Translations under genes and position numbers: made by a program
DNA from: Flagellimonas aurea
GTDB lineage: Bacteria; Bacteroidota; Bacteroidia; Flavobacteriales; Flavobacteriaceae
DNA length: 64,000 bases
Assembly (NCBI RefSeq): GCF_017313785.1
Contig: NZ_JAFLNL010000002.1
Span: forward strand, 434,001-498,000
Direction: 5' to 3'
In this document: positions 55,468 to 63,964 of the stretch, piece after piece
How the letters are laid out: the number at the start of each line of letters is the position of its first letter
How positions within the stretch are numbered: position 1 is the stretch's first letter
The notes under the pieces: generated by a model
Seen by the model: the letters and a program-made list of their open reading frames with translations, nothing else
What the model was told of the DNA's origin: nothing
The model's database searches: none

Positions 55468-57816
55468 TTAAATAGTGAAATTGTTAGTTCCAGATTTAAT
55501 TTTGGTCGATTTTCCCCGCCAAATAAATTCACCGTAAACCCCTTCAGGTAATGTAATGGTTGCCTTCACCTTCCTACCTGTTCTTTTATAATCCACGGAT
55601 ATCATTCCCGATGGATGAGGTATTTCGCCCCCAATTTTTTCGATGTTCCCCAAATTTGGGGCTATCCGTACCGTTTTAAAGTTCGGTGAAGCACTTTCTA
55701 TCCCTAAAATAATCCTGAAAAATTCTATGTTAGGACTTGATCCCCACGCATGGCAATCAGAACGCGTAGTTTCCACTTGGGAAATCTCCGCCCAAGTGGT
55801 CAGCCCCAACGCTATATTTTTTCTCCAAACATCCAACCAATCCAGATACTCGTTGCCGTATCCGGCCTCGTTAAGAGCCAGATGTAGATAATAGCTAAAA
55901 TAGATGGAGGCTGGAGCCAAGGATTTATCGTCCAACAGTGATTTCCCAATGGCCATTTTCTGGTCGGCATCCACTATATCGGCAAGAATGGCCAAAGAAT
56001 TGGTGTGCTGCGAATACTTGTTCTTTTCCGGGGTATCGGCAAACATTTTCTTGTCCGGGTCCCAATATTTATTTTTGATGGTCTCCGTTAATTGCTCGAC
56101 CATTGTTGTGTACAGGGTTACGAATTCCTGCTTCCCCAATTCCTTCTCCAGAGCTATCCCATATTGTAGGGCATGGAGCATTTGTAAATCCAAGGCGGCC
56201 GATGAACCGTCTTTGGCCATCGGGGCCACTCCCCCTTCCCACTCCGGGACCCAGTCCGTAAAGTTCCATCCGGGAACGTTCTTCAAAGAGCCATCCTCAT
56301 CCAAATACGTAATGAAATAATTCAGTACCTGTCGAGATCCCATTAACTTCTCTTCAATAAATTCCATATCGCTGCCATACATCATATAATCATAGAGAAG
56401 GGCAACATACCAAAGAGAGTAGGTTGGGATTACCTGATCCTGTCTGTCCGGGTACCTGCTCAAGGTAAATCCGTCCGGTTGTCTTGAATAATCAATTAGA
56501 TTGATGGCATTTTTGATCAACCGATCATCCCCGCTGTTATAAAATGATACAAAATGCTGGATTCTGGTATCTCCTACATATTGTAGCCTTTCATAATATG
56601 GACAATCCATATAGGTATCCACAGCACAAAGTCGTGCAGTTCTCCAACCAATTTCCATCATATTGGAAAGTTCTTTCTTATCCGAAATGAGATTTGCCTT
56701 CATTTGGAACGGATACCCCGTGAAAGTGCCATAAATATCGTTGATGATCAAGGGCTCTTCCTTTGTCTGAACCCCAACCTCCACATACCTATATGTTCTA
56801 TAGGTCAAAGAAGTGTATTCTTGATCGGATTTTCCATTGGAAATGATGCTATCCCTTCTTCCTGCCATCGATTTTCCTTCGATAACATTGCGGTTTCCCT
56901 TAACTCCTTCGCTATCGAAGAGTCCTTCTGCATATGAAAGGGTAATTATACTATTCTTTCCTCCACTGAACAACAAGGTTAAGTAAGCGTTAGTCAAATG
57001 CTCTTGATCCAATAATATTTTGACATTGGAATTGGCCCCTACCTTGATATCCTTGGGTTCAGCTGGAAAAGATGATGGGACTTTCACTCCCTCGGACTTT
57101 CTCACCGCTGCCAAACGTTCCGTGGTCAATTCCATTTCCGGTAAGATCGTAGGGGTCAACTGCCAACCTTCTTGATACCGTATTCCACCACCCCTTTGCA
57201 CCGCCTCAAAAACAGTATCGGGAGCTTGCCAAGAGCCATCATCAAAGCTCTGGGACTTCCAGCCCGTCAATGCCTTGTTCATATCTATAAAATCCCCGGA
57301 ACCGGCCGCATAGTAGCCTCTTATATCCTGCTTCAAGGGGGTATAACTTTGATCCCTGGTGACTTTCCAGCTAGCATCTGTATCCACTATTTTTTCCAAA
57401 TCGCCCTCACCTTGTACAAATAATGCAGTTTTATAAGAAAATTGTGCCACCGCTCGCATGTCGGCTTCATTCCAAACTTTTATTGCCAAAATATTTCCAC
57501 CTGCCCTTAAATGCTCGGCAATATCCAAAGTGTGATAGTTCCAATGCTTAATATCTCCCCAATTGGGGCCTACAGAAACCAAGGTTCCATTCACAAAAAG
57601 CTTATATCTGTTATCAGCTGAAATACGTATTGTGAACTCGCTCGGTACGGATTCCAGAGCAAAGTCCTTTCTAAAAAGGAAAGAGCCTGCAGCTTGCGTA
57701 TCTATTTTTGGCATAGTTATCCAATTTGCCGTCCATTCCGGCTCTGTACTGGGTCTCCGCTGGGCCATTGAAACTAAAGTAGTACATAAAATAAGTAGTG
57801 GTAGAAATCTTCTCAT
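55468..57816 (-). CDS. GH78-like alpha-L-rhamnosidase, secreted (tandem copy B)
   Basis: 782 residues with a signal peptide (cut after VSMAQ). The N-terminal domain has SADNRYKLFVNGTLVSVGP, as in copy A. The barrel carries DCPYYERLQYVGDTR (about 402) and TRSDCHAWGSSPNIEF (about 684). The two tandem enzymes share the unusual DCPYYE motif and probably arose by duplication. Each has its own copy of the repeated promoter unit, so they are separate transcripts. Possible functions are rhamnosidases with different linkage preference. Activity is not shown by sequence alone. Confidence 0.88.
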   Translation of the reverse strand: MRRFLPLLILCTTLVSMAQRRPSTEPEWTANWITMPKIDTQAAGSFLFRKDFALESVPSEFTIRISADNRYKLFVNGTLVSVGPNWGDIKHWNYHTLDIAEHLRAGGNILAIKVWNEADMRAVAQFSYKTALFVQGEGDLEKIVDTDASWKVTRDQSYTPLKQDIRGYYAAGSGDFIDMNKALTGWKSQSFDDGSWQAPDTVFEAVQRGGGIRYQEGWQLTPTILPEMELTTERLAAVRKSEGVKVPSSFPAEPKDIKVGANSNVKILLDQEHLTNAYLTLLFSGGKNSIITLSYAEGLFDSEGVKGNRNVIEGKSMAGRRDSIISNGKSDQEYTSLTYRTYRYVEVGVQTKEEPLIINDIYGTFTGYPFQMKANLISDKKELSNMMEIGWRTARLCAVDTYMDCPYYERLQYVGDTRIQHFVSFYNSGDDRLIKNAINLIDYSRQPDGFTLSRYPDRQDQVIPTYSLWYVALLYDYMMYGSDMEFIEEKLMGSRQVLNYFITYLDEDGSLKNVPGWNFTDWVPEWEGGVAPMAKDGSSAALDLQMLHALQYGIALEKELGKQEFVTLYTTMVEQLTETIKNKYWDPDKKMFADTPEKNKYSQHTNSLAILADIVDADQKMAIGKSLLDDKSLAPASIYFSYYLHLALNEAGYGNEYLDWLDVWRKNIALGLTTWAEISQVETTRSDCHAWGSSPNIEFFRIILGIESASPNFKTVRIAPNLGNIEKIGGEIPHPSGMISVDYKRTGRKVKATITLPEGVYGEFIWRGKSTKIKSGTNNFTI

Positions 57817-57923
57817 ATTTTAAATATAAATGATTTGTGCAAGTATCCTCGGGCCTATGTATTTTGGTTTTGAATCCAGTAAAAACACACCATACGTTTC
57901 CATGTCTCAGGCCCAATGCAACG

Positions 57924-57964
57924 ATAAGATAAGGTCTAAAGAAAACTATCCCGTTCTGTACTGT
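57924..57964 (-). promoter_or_regulatory. Repeated operator/promoter unit before GH78-like copy B
   Basis: Minus-strand core ACAGTACAGAAC (57964-57953), identical to the two plus-strand copies. It is followed by 21 nt and TATCTTAT (57931-57924). The flank extends the core to AGAACAGTACAGAAC. Confidence 0.68.
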
Positions 57965-57996
57965 TCTGATAAAGAGGTAAGGCCCCCAATATTGGA

Positions 57997-59025
57997 CTAC
58001 AGGGAGCTCCTTTGAATTACATGGAAAGGGTTTTCCATATATACCCCTTGGTTCTTCAGTATTATTTCAGCAGCTTTTTTACCAAGGTTCTCAAAATCAG
58101 TGGAGATTACGGTGATGCCATCCAGAAGCACTTCCTTTAGCGGGGTCTCGTTATATGAAATAATCCCAACATCTTGTCCCAACACAAAATTGGTCCCCTT
58201 TATTTTCTTGATCAAAATGACCAAGTCACTTTCCTTAAGGTTAATATAGACAGTTTGCTTTTCAATTTCACCGGATTCAATTTCCTCTATAATTCCAAAT
58301 TCGTAAGCAAATTGTGCGCAAAACTTTATGAAGCCCTTTTTGATCTCAATTGGATGGTACGTCTTCTTTCTTAATAAGAGTTTGATCTGCCGGTATTTTT
58401 TGAGTTTAGGGTTAAGTGCAACCAAAGCTGAATATATGTCCTGCTCAAAATCTTGATAAATGCTGGAAACGGTATTCGCCAGACCATCCAATCTTTTATC
58501 GAGTACGATCAGTTTTTCCAAAGGAATTTCATCTTTGATAAAGTTGATCACATCATCACCTCCTTCTTCAAAATGACTGATCACAACATAATGTGTGTAA
58601 GTGTAGGATCTTTTCTTGGACTCCAAGATTAGTTCCTTAAAATGTCTGTAATTATTTTCATAGATGAAAAAGTCTATGGTAGCATTGTCTCCCAAAGTTC
58701 TGGCAAAAGCATCATAAATAATTTTTTTATGTGCACTCAACTTATTAAAAAGAAGAAAAACTTTTGCTTTCAAGGCCAACTCATCTTCCTTTACATAATA
58801 GCCCTTTCCGGGTACGGACTCTATAATTTTGTTCTTCTTCAAGTGGTCGTAAGCCCTTACCACAGTATCGCGGGATATATCATATTCTATTAGCAACTCA
58901 TTCACGGAAGGCAACCTATCGTCCAATTTGAGCTTGCCATTTTCAATGGCCGCTAAAATGGAATCAACGATTTGTTTGTACTTTGGAACCTTTGATTCCT
59001 CCTTTATATCTATCAATTCCAGCAT
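57997..59025 (-). CDS. GntR-family regulator with LacI-like effector domain (paralogue 2)
   Basis: 342 residues from the ATG at 59025. A longer reading from 59136 adds 37 hydrophobic residues that overlap the divergent aldolase gene and its promoter, so it is rejected. The GntR winged helix (VPKYKQIVDSILAAIENGKL, YDISRDTVVRAYDHLKKNKI, VPGKGYYV) is fused to an effector domain (QDVGIISYNETPLKEVL). It is homologous throughout to the regulator at 41469. It is divergent from the rhamnose operon, and the shared 87-bp gap contains an operator copy, so it is the best candidate for the rhamnose-pathway regulator and for autoregulation. Confidence 0.93.
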   Translation of the reverse strand: MLELIDIKEESKVPKYKQIVDSILAAIENGKLKLDDRLPSVNELLIEYDISRDTVVRAYDHLKKNKIIESVPGKGYYVKEDELALKAKVFLLFNKLSAHKKIIYDAFARTLGDNATIDFFIYENNYRHFKELILESKKRSYTYTHYVVISHFEEGGDDVINFIKDEIPLEKLIVLDKRLDGLANTVSSIYQDFEQDIYSALVALNPKLKKYRQIKLLLRKKTYHPIEIKKGFIKFCAQFAYEFGIIEEIESGEIEKQTVYINLKESDLVILIKKIKGTNFVLGQDVGIISYNETPLKEVLLDGITVISTDFENLGKKAAEIILKNQGVYMENPFHVIQRSSL

Positions 59026-59043
59026 TTTATTAACTTTTACGGT

Positions 59044-59084
59044 ACAGTACAGAACACTTAATAGAAAATGGGTAAGTACATTTA
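59044..59084 (+). promoter_or_regulatory. Repeated operator/promoter unit before the rhamnose operon
   Basis: Core ACAGTACAGAAC (59044-59055), 21 nt, TACATTTA (59077-59084). The start of the aldolase gene is 28 bp downstream. It lies between two divergent genes and may act on both. Confidence 0.72.
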
Positions 59085-59112
59085 CCGACAACAATAATAA
59101 AAAAAATACCTG

Positions 59113-61212
59113 ATGGGGATTAAGACTTTTAAACATGTGGATTATTTATGGGACGAAAAAAAGGCCTTGGAACTTGGCGATGACCAAGTGGCTTTGTTCC
59201 TATATAGGTCCAATATTTTGGGCTCCGATTTAAGGATTACAAACTACGGTGGAGGAAACACCAGCTGCAAGACAATTGAAAAGGACCCGCTGACCAATGA
59301 AGAGGTTGAAGTTATGTGGATTAAAGGATCTGGAGGAGACATTGGTACCCTTACCCGTTCAGGAATTGCCGGACTTTACACAGAACGATTGAGAAACCTG
59401 AAAAAAGTCTATAAAGGATTGCATGATGAGGATAGAATGGTGGGACTTTTTAACCATTGCATCTATGATTTGGACAGTAGGGCCCCATCCATTGACACTC
59501 CCCTTCATGGATTGCTCCCATTTAAACATATCGATCACCTTCACCCAGATGCACTTATCGCAGTGGCAGCAGCCAAGGACAGTGAAAAAGTGACCAAGGA
59601 AATATGGGGCGACACCATGGGCTGGGTCCCATGGCAAAGACCTGGTTTCGACCTGGGCCTCCAGTTGGAAAAATGTCTGAACGAAAACCCAGGTATACGA
59701 GGTATTGTTTTAGGAAGCCATGGCCTTTTTACTTGGGGAGACACCTCTTATGATTGTTACATCAACAGTTTAGAGGTCATAGAAATGGCCTCCGAGTATA
59801 TCGAAAAGAAAATAAAAGAACAGGGAGAAGTTTTTGGCGGTCAAAAAGTGGAATCGTTGCCGGCCGAAGATAGAAAAGAGAAAGCGGCACAGTTGATGCC
59901 CCTCCTTCGTGGACTTTGCTCTTCTGAAAACCGCATGATCGGTCATTTTACCGATGCTGATGTGGTGATGGAATATATCAACAGCAACGATTTGGAAAAA
60001 TTGGCCCCAATGGGGACCTCTTGCCCGGATCACTTTTTAAGAACCAAGATACAACCGTTGGTATTGACTTTGGATGCTGGGGAGGATCTATCCAATGCAG
60101 AAGAAGTACTTAAAAAATTGGAGCCTGCCTTTGAACAATACCGAAAAGAATATAAGGAATACTACGAAAACTGTAAGCACGATAACAGTCCAGCGATGAG
60201 AGACCCCAACCCTGTCATCATTATTTATCCCGGGGTGGGTATGTTCAGTTTCTCGAAAAACAAGCAAACTACACGAGTGGCCAGTGAATTCTACATCAAC
60301 GCCATCAATGTGATGCGTGGTGCGGAGGCCATTTCAGCCTATACTTCGTTGCCGAGACAAGAGGCTTTCGATATTGAATATTGGCTATTGGAAGAGGCTA
60401 AGTTGCAGCGTATGCCCAAAGAGAAACCACTATCTAGAAAAGTGGCCCTGGTTACCGGCGCCGGTGGGGGAATAGGTAAAGCAATTGCCGATAAACTCGC
60501 CGAGCAAGGAGCCAATGTGGTGTTAACGGATATTGCCGAGGACAGATTGAAAGAAGCTGTTGAAACCTACACAAGGGACGTGGCCACTTATGCAGTGTGT
60601 GATGTAACAAGTGCCGATTCCATAAGAAAGGCATATAAAGATGCATGTCTGGAATTTGGAGGTGTGGATTTGATTATCCACAGTGCAGGATTGGCCATTT
60701 CCAAACCATTGGAAGAAACTACCGAAAAGGATTGGGACTTGCTTCAAAATGTTTTGGTGAAAGGACAGTTCGAACTCTTTAAACAGGGAGTCGATATTAT
60801 GAACAAACAAGGTTTGGGAGGAGATATTATAAGTATTGCCAGCAAAAATGGTTTAGTTTCAGGACCGAACAATGTAGGCTACGGAACTGCGAAAGCTGCC
60901 CAACAACACATGGTACGTTTACTTGCGGCCGAACTCGGCGGCAAAGGAATCCGAGTAAACACGGTAAATCCTGATGGAGTCATCGTAGGCAGCAAAATTT
61001 GGGAAGGCGATTGGGCCGAAGGTAGGGCCAAAGCCTACGGCATTGAAGTTGAAGATCTTCCTGCGCATTATGCCAAGAGAAACTTGCTCAACGAAATTAT
61101 ATATCCAGAAGACATCGCCAACGGTGTATTCGCTTTTGTAGGTCTACTGGATAAAAGCACTGGAAACATTATCAATGTGGATGGCGGTATGGCAAATGCC
61201 TTCACTAGATAA
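59113..61212 (+). CDS. rhaD: Bifunctional rhamnulose-1-phosphate aldolase/short-chain dehydrogenase
   Basis: 699 residues. The N-terminal half is a class II aldolase: NYGGGNTSCK (45-54), KGSGGDIGTL (71-80) and metal-binding histidines in HIDHLHPDA (139-147) and GSHGLFTWGD (201-210). The C-terminal half is a short-chain dehydrogenase with VTGAGGGIGK (447-456), an active-site Tyr590 and Lys594 in VGYGTAKAA. The fused form cleaves L-rhamnulose-1-phosphate to dihydroxyacetone phosphate and L-lactaldehyde, and the dehydrogenase domain acts on the lactaldehyde. It replaces separate aldolase and oxidoreductase genes. It is first in the operon with the isomerase and kinase and lies 87 bp from the divergent regulator. 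Confidence 0.95.
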   Translation: MGIKTFKHVDYLWDEKKALELGDDQVALFLYRSNILGSDLRITNYGGGNTSCKTIEKDPLTNEEVEVMWIKGSGGDIGTLTRSGIAGLYTERLRNLKKVYKGLHDEDRMVGLFNHCIYDLDSRAPSIDTPLHGLLPFKHIDHLHPDALIAVAAAKDSEKVTKEIWGDTMGWVPWQRPGFDLGLQLEKCLNENPGIRGIVLGSHGLFTWGDTSYDCYINSLEVIEMASEYIEKKIKEQGEVFGGQKVESLPAEDRKEKAAQLMPLLRGLCSSENRMIGHFTDADVVMEYINSNDLEKLAPMGTSCPDHFLRTKIQPLVLTLDAGEDLSNAEEVLKKLEPAFEQYRKEYKEYYENCKHDNSPAMRDPNPVIIIYPGVGMFSFSKNKQTTRVASEFYINAINVMRGAEAISAYTSLPRQEAFDIEYWLLEEAKLQRMPKEKPLSRKVALVTGAGGGIGKAIADKLAEQGANVVLTDIAEDRLKEAVETYTRDVATYAVCDVTSADSIRKAYKDACLEFGGVDLIIHSAGLAISKPLEETTEKDWDLLQNVLVKGQFELFKQGVDIMNKQGLGGDIISIASKNGLVSGPNNVGYGTAKAAQQHMVRLLAAELGGKGIRVNTVNPDGVIVGSKIWEGDWAEGRAKAYGIEVEDLPAHYAKRNLLNEIIYPEDIANGVFAFVGLLDKSTGNIINVDGGMANAFTR

Positions 61213-61246
61213 GGTTTTGAGTTTAGTTATTTTTAATTCAAATTTT

Positions 61247-61277
61247 CCGCAGGTCTACATATTGGCCTGCGGTTTTT
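61247..61277 (+). terminator. Intrinsic terminator or attenuator inside the rhamnose operon
   Basis: CCGCAGG (61247-61253) pairs with CCTGCGG (61266-61272) around a 12-nt loop, followed by five T. It lies between the aldolase stop and the isomerase start, 35 bp after the former. Confidence 0.8.
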
Positions 61278-61294
61278 AAAGATTAAATCATCCT

Positions 61295-62575
61295 ATGATT
61301 ATCAATAAAGAACAAATCGCATCGCATAACCAAATCAACTTTGACAACCATGATCAAAGTTTTGATTTTTTGGCGAACCAGTTGTCCAAAAAAGGCTACG
61401 ATGTTGAACATATACTCAAGAAAGTCACCGACTTTCAAGTAGCCATTCCAAGTTGGGCCTTGGGTGCAGGCGGAACGCGCTTTGGGAGATTCTCCTATCA
61501 TGGGGAACCTGGCACTTTGGAACAAAAAATCGAAGATGTCGGAATGATTCATGCGCTAACCCAATCTGCAGGGGCCATTTCACTTCATATTCCTTGGGAT
61601 GTGCCGGAAGATGCTGAAAAAGTCAAAAAATTGACCAGTGTCCTGGATCTAAAGTTCGATGCAATGAACTCCAACACCTTCCAAGATCAGCCCGATCAAG
61701 AGCATTCATATAAATTCGGTTCACTTTGCAGTACCGACGAAAATGCACGCCAACAGGCCATACAGCATAATATAGATGTCATCCGATTAGGAAAAAAATT
61801 GGGTTCCAAAAGTCTTACCGTATGGTTGGCGGACGGCTCCAGTTTTCCTGGGCAGAACAATTTCCAGACCGTGCTTAAGAACACCCAGGACAGTCTACAG
61901 CAAATCTACAAGACATTGCCCGAGGACTGGAAGCTCTTTATCGAATACAAACCTTACGAACCTTATTTTTACAGCACGGTCATCCAAGATTGGGGAACTT
62001 CCTTTATGTTGGCCAACGAATGTGGTCCAAATGCCTATACTTTGGTAGATTTAGGGCATCATCTGCCAAACACCAACATAGAACAAATTGTGGCCACTTT
62101 GATGATGAAGGGCAAATTGGGAGGATTCCATTTCAATGACAGCAAATATGGGGACGACGACCTTACCGTTGGAAGCATAAAACCATATTCCCTGTTCTTG
62201 ATTTTCAACGAACTGGTTTATGGTATGGAGAACAATCCGCAAAACCCCTACCCTGCCTGGATGATAGATGCCAGCCATAACCTAAAAGATCCTTTGGAAG
62301 ACTTAATGCAATCGTTGGAAGCTATTAGATCTTCCTATGCAAAGGCTCTCTTGGTAGACCAAAAGTCACTTCGTGAAGCACAGAGGAACCATGACGTGTC
62401 ACAATGTCAAGAAATTCTTCAAGATGCTTACCACACCGATGTAAGACCGTTATTGGAACGTGCTCGAATCTCAAATGGGGGCGCTCTGAATCCATTGGAC
62501 ACGTACAGATATCTTGATATCCGTAAACAATTGATTGACGAGAGAGGCAAACACACCATGGCAACAGGACTGTAA
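61295..62575 (+). CDS. rhaI: L-rhamnose isomerase, RhaI type
   Basis: 426 residues of the TIM-barrel rhamnose isomerase family of Pseudomonas stutzeri rather than the E. coli RhaA type. The strong family stretches are VAIPSWALGAGGTRFGRF (49-66), FDAMNSNTF (121-129), VDLGHHLPNTNIE (251-263), GGFHFNDSKYGDDDL (276-290) and MIDASHN (323-329). The metal ligands known in the P. stutzeri enzyme map with a constant offset of 2 residues to Glu217, Asp252, His255, His279, Asp287, Asp289 and Asp325. All are present. It converts L-rhamnose to L-rhamnulose in the cytoplasm. It lies 82 bp after the aldolase gene, with a terminator-like hairpin in between, and 14 bp before the kinase. Confidence 0.96.
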   Translation: MIINKEQIASHNQINFDNHDQSFDFLANQLSKKGYDVEHILKKVTDFQVAIPSWALGAGGTRFGRFSYHGEPGTLEQKIEDVGMIHALTQSAGAISLHIPWDVPEDAEKVKKLTSVLDLKFDAMNSNTFQDQPDQEHSYKFGSLCSTDENARQQAIQHNIDVIRLGKKLGSKSLTVWLADGSSFPGQNNFQTVLKNTQDSLQQIYKTLPEDWKLFIEYKPYEPYFYSTVIQDWGTSFMLANECGPNAYTLVDLGHHLPNTNIEQIVATLMMKGKLGGFHFNDSKYGDDDLTVGSIKPYSLFLIFNELVYGMENNPQNPYPAWMIDASHNLKDPLEDLMQSLEAIRSSYAKALLVDQKSLREAQRNHDVSQCQEILQDAYHTDVRPLLERARISNGGALNPLDTYRYLDIRKQLIDERGKHTMATGL

Positions 62576-62589
62576 CTCATACTTTATAT

Positions 62590-63963
62590 ATGGCTAAAGA
62601 AGTGATCGCGATTTTTGATATAGGAAAGACCAATAAAAAATTCTTTCTTTTTGACCTTGACTTTAAGGAGGTCCATCGGGATTACACCTATTTGGAACCA
62701 ATTCAGGACGAAGATGGTCATCCAACAGAAGATGTTGTCAAACTCCAGGACTGGATAAAAGCCACTTTTCACAACATCCTAAAATCCAAGGATTACAAAG
62801 TAAATGCCGTAAATTTTTCATCTTACGGTGCCAGTTTTGTGCACTTGGACGACATGGGCAACGTTGTGGCTCCGCTTTACAACTATACCAAGCCCATACC
62901 GGAAGAAGTTATCGAACAATTTTACGATACCTACGGTCCGGAAACAACATTTTGCAGGGAAACTGGAACAACAAAGGAAGGTATGCTTAACTCAGGCATC
63001 CAATTGTATTGGTTGAAACACCATAAGCCGGAAGTTTTTTCAAAAATCAAATATTCGCTTCATCTACCACAATATCTAAGCTATTTGTTTACAGGAATAC
63101 CGATCAGTGAATATACCAGTATTGGATGCCATACCGCCCTTTGGAACTACGAAAAACAAGATTATCACGATTGGGTCTACAAAGAGCAGTTGCACAGGGT
63201 ACTGCCTTCCATTGTAGATACAGGAACCAGTATCAACACGAGTTTGCTGGGGCACAACATAAAAGTCGGTGTTGGTATTCACGATAGCTCATCCGCTCTT
63301 TTGCCCTATATAAGAAGTATAGATAAAAAATTCCTACTACTCTCCACAGGCACTTGGAGCATATCCCTAAACCCATTTTCAAAAGAGTTTTTAACGGAAA
63401 CGGACACCGTTTCCAACTGCATCAATTACATGCGGATAAACGGAGAGCCCGTTAAGGCCGCTAGGTTATTTTTGGGAAACGAGTACAATATCAAAATAAA
63501 GGAACTATCGGAGCGCTACGGTGTTGCGAAGGATCATCATAAATCGGTCGATTTTGATTCTGAATTGTACCATCGTCTCAAGGATAATTTTTCACATAAA
63601 TTCCAATGGTCCAGTCTTGATGTTGGCACTTTGGAAAACCGCTCTCCACTTAAATTTAATTCCTATGAAGAAGCCTATCACCAATTACTGATGGAGCTGG
63701 TGGAGTTGCAGATAGATAGCATCCAAAGGGCTATCGGAGAGGAGCCTATTGAGCAATTGTACATCGATGGAGGCTTTGCCAACAATCAAATTTTTGTGGA
63801 ACTATTGGCACAGGGCTTTAACCATATGAAGGTAAAAACCACCGATGCCTCCCTAGGTTCTGCGCTTGGTGCGGCCATTGTCATATCCAACGTGGAACTG
63901 GACCAAAAATTCCTAAAAAAGAATTACGCATTAAAAAAACATAGACCCCTAATCACAAATTAA
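62590..63963 (+). CDS. rhaB: Rhamnulokinase, FGGY family
   Basis: 457 residues. FGGY-kinase features are the N-terminal phosphate loop IFDIGKTNKKFFLFD (8-22), NFSSYGASFVHLD (about 77), LLSTGTWSISLNP (about 252) and YIDGGFANNQIF (about 393). It phosphorylates L-rhamnulose to rhamnulose-1-phosphate, the substrate of the aldolase encoded two genes upstream. The assignment to rhamnulose among FGGY kinases rests on the operon context. It starts 14 bp after the isomerase. Confidence 0.9.
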   Translation: MAKEVIAIFDIGKTNKKFFLFDLDFKEVHRDYTYLEPIQDEDGHPTEDVVKLQDWIKATFHNILKSKDYKVNAVNFSSYGASFVHLDDMGNVVAPLYNYTKPIPEEVIEQFYDTYGPETTFCRETGTTKEGMLNSGIQLYWLKHHKPEVFSKIKYSLHLPQYLSYLFTGIPISEYTSIGCHTALWNYEKQDYHDWVYKEQLHRVLPSIVDTGTSINTSLLGHNIKVGVGIHDSSSALLPYIRSIDKKFLLLSTGTWSISLNPFSKEFLTETDTVSNCINYMRINGEPVKAARLFLGNEYNIKIKELSERYGVAKDHHKSVDFDSELYHRLKDNFSHKFQWSSLDVGTLENRSPLKFNSYEEAYHQLLMELVELQIDSIQRAIGEEPIEQLYIDGGFANNQIFVELLAQGFNHMKVKTTDASLGSALGAAIVISNVELDQKFLKKNYALKKHRPLITN

Positions 63964-63964
63964 T

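Noticed and set aside
59026..59136. N-terminal extension of the second GntR regulator
   Set aside because: It would overlap the start of the divergent aldolase gene and cover the operator and -7 box. The paralogue at 41469 has no counterpart to it, and the ATG at 59025 aligns with the start of the conserved region.
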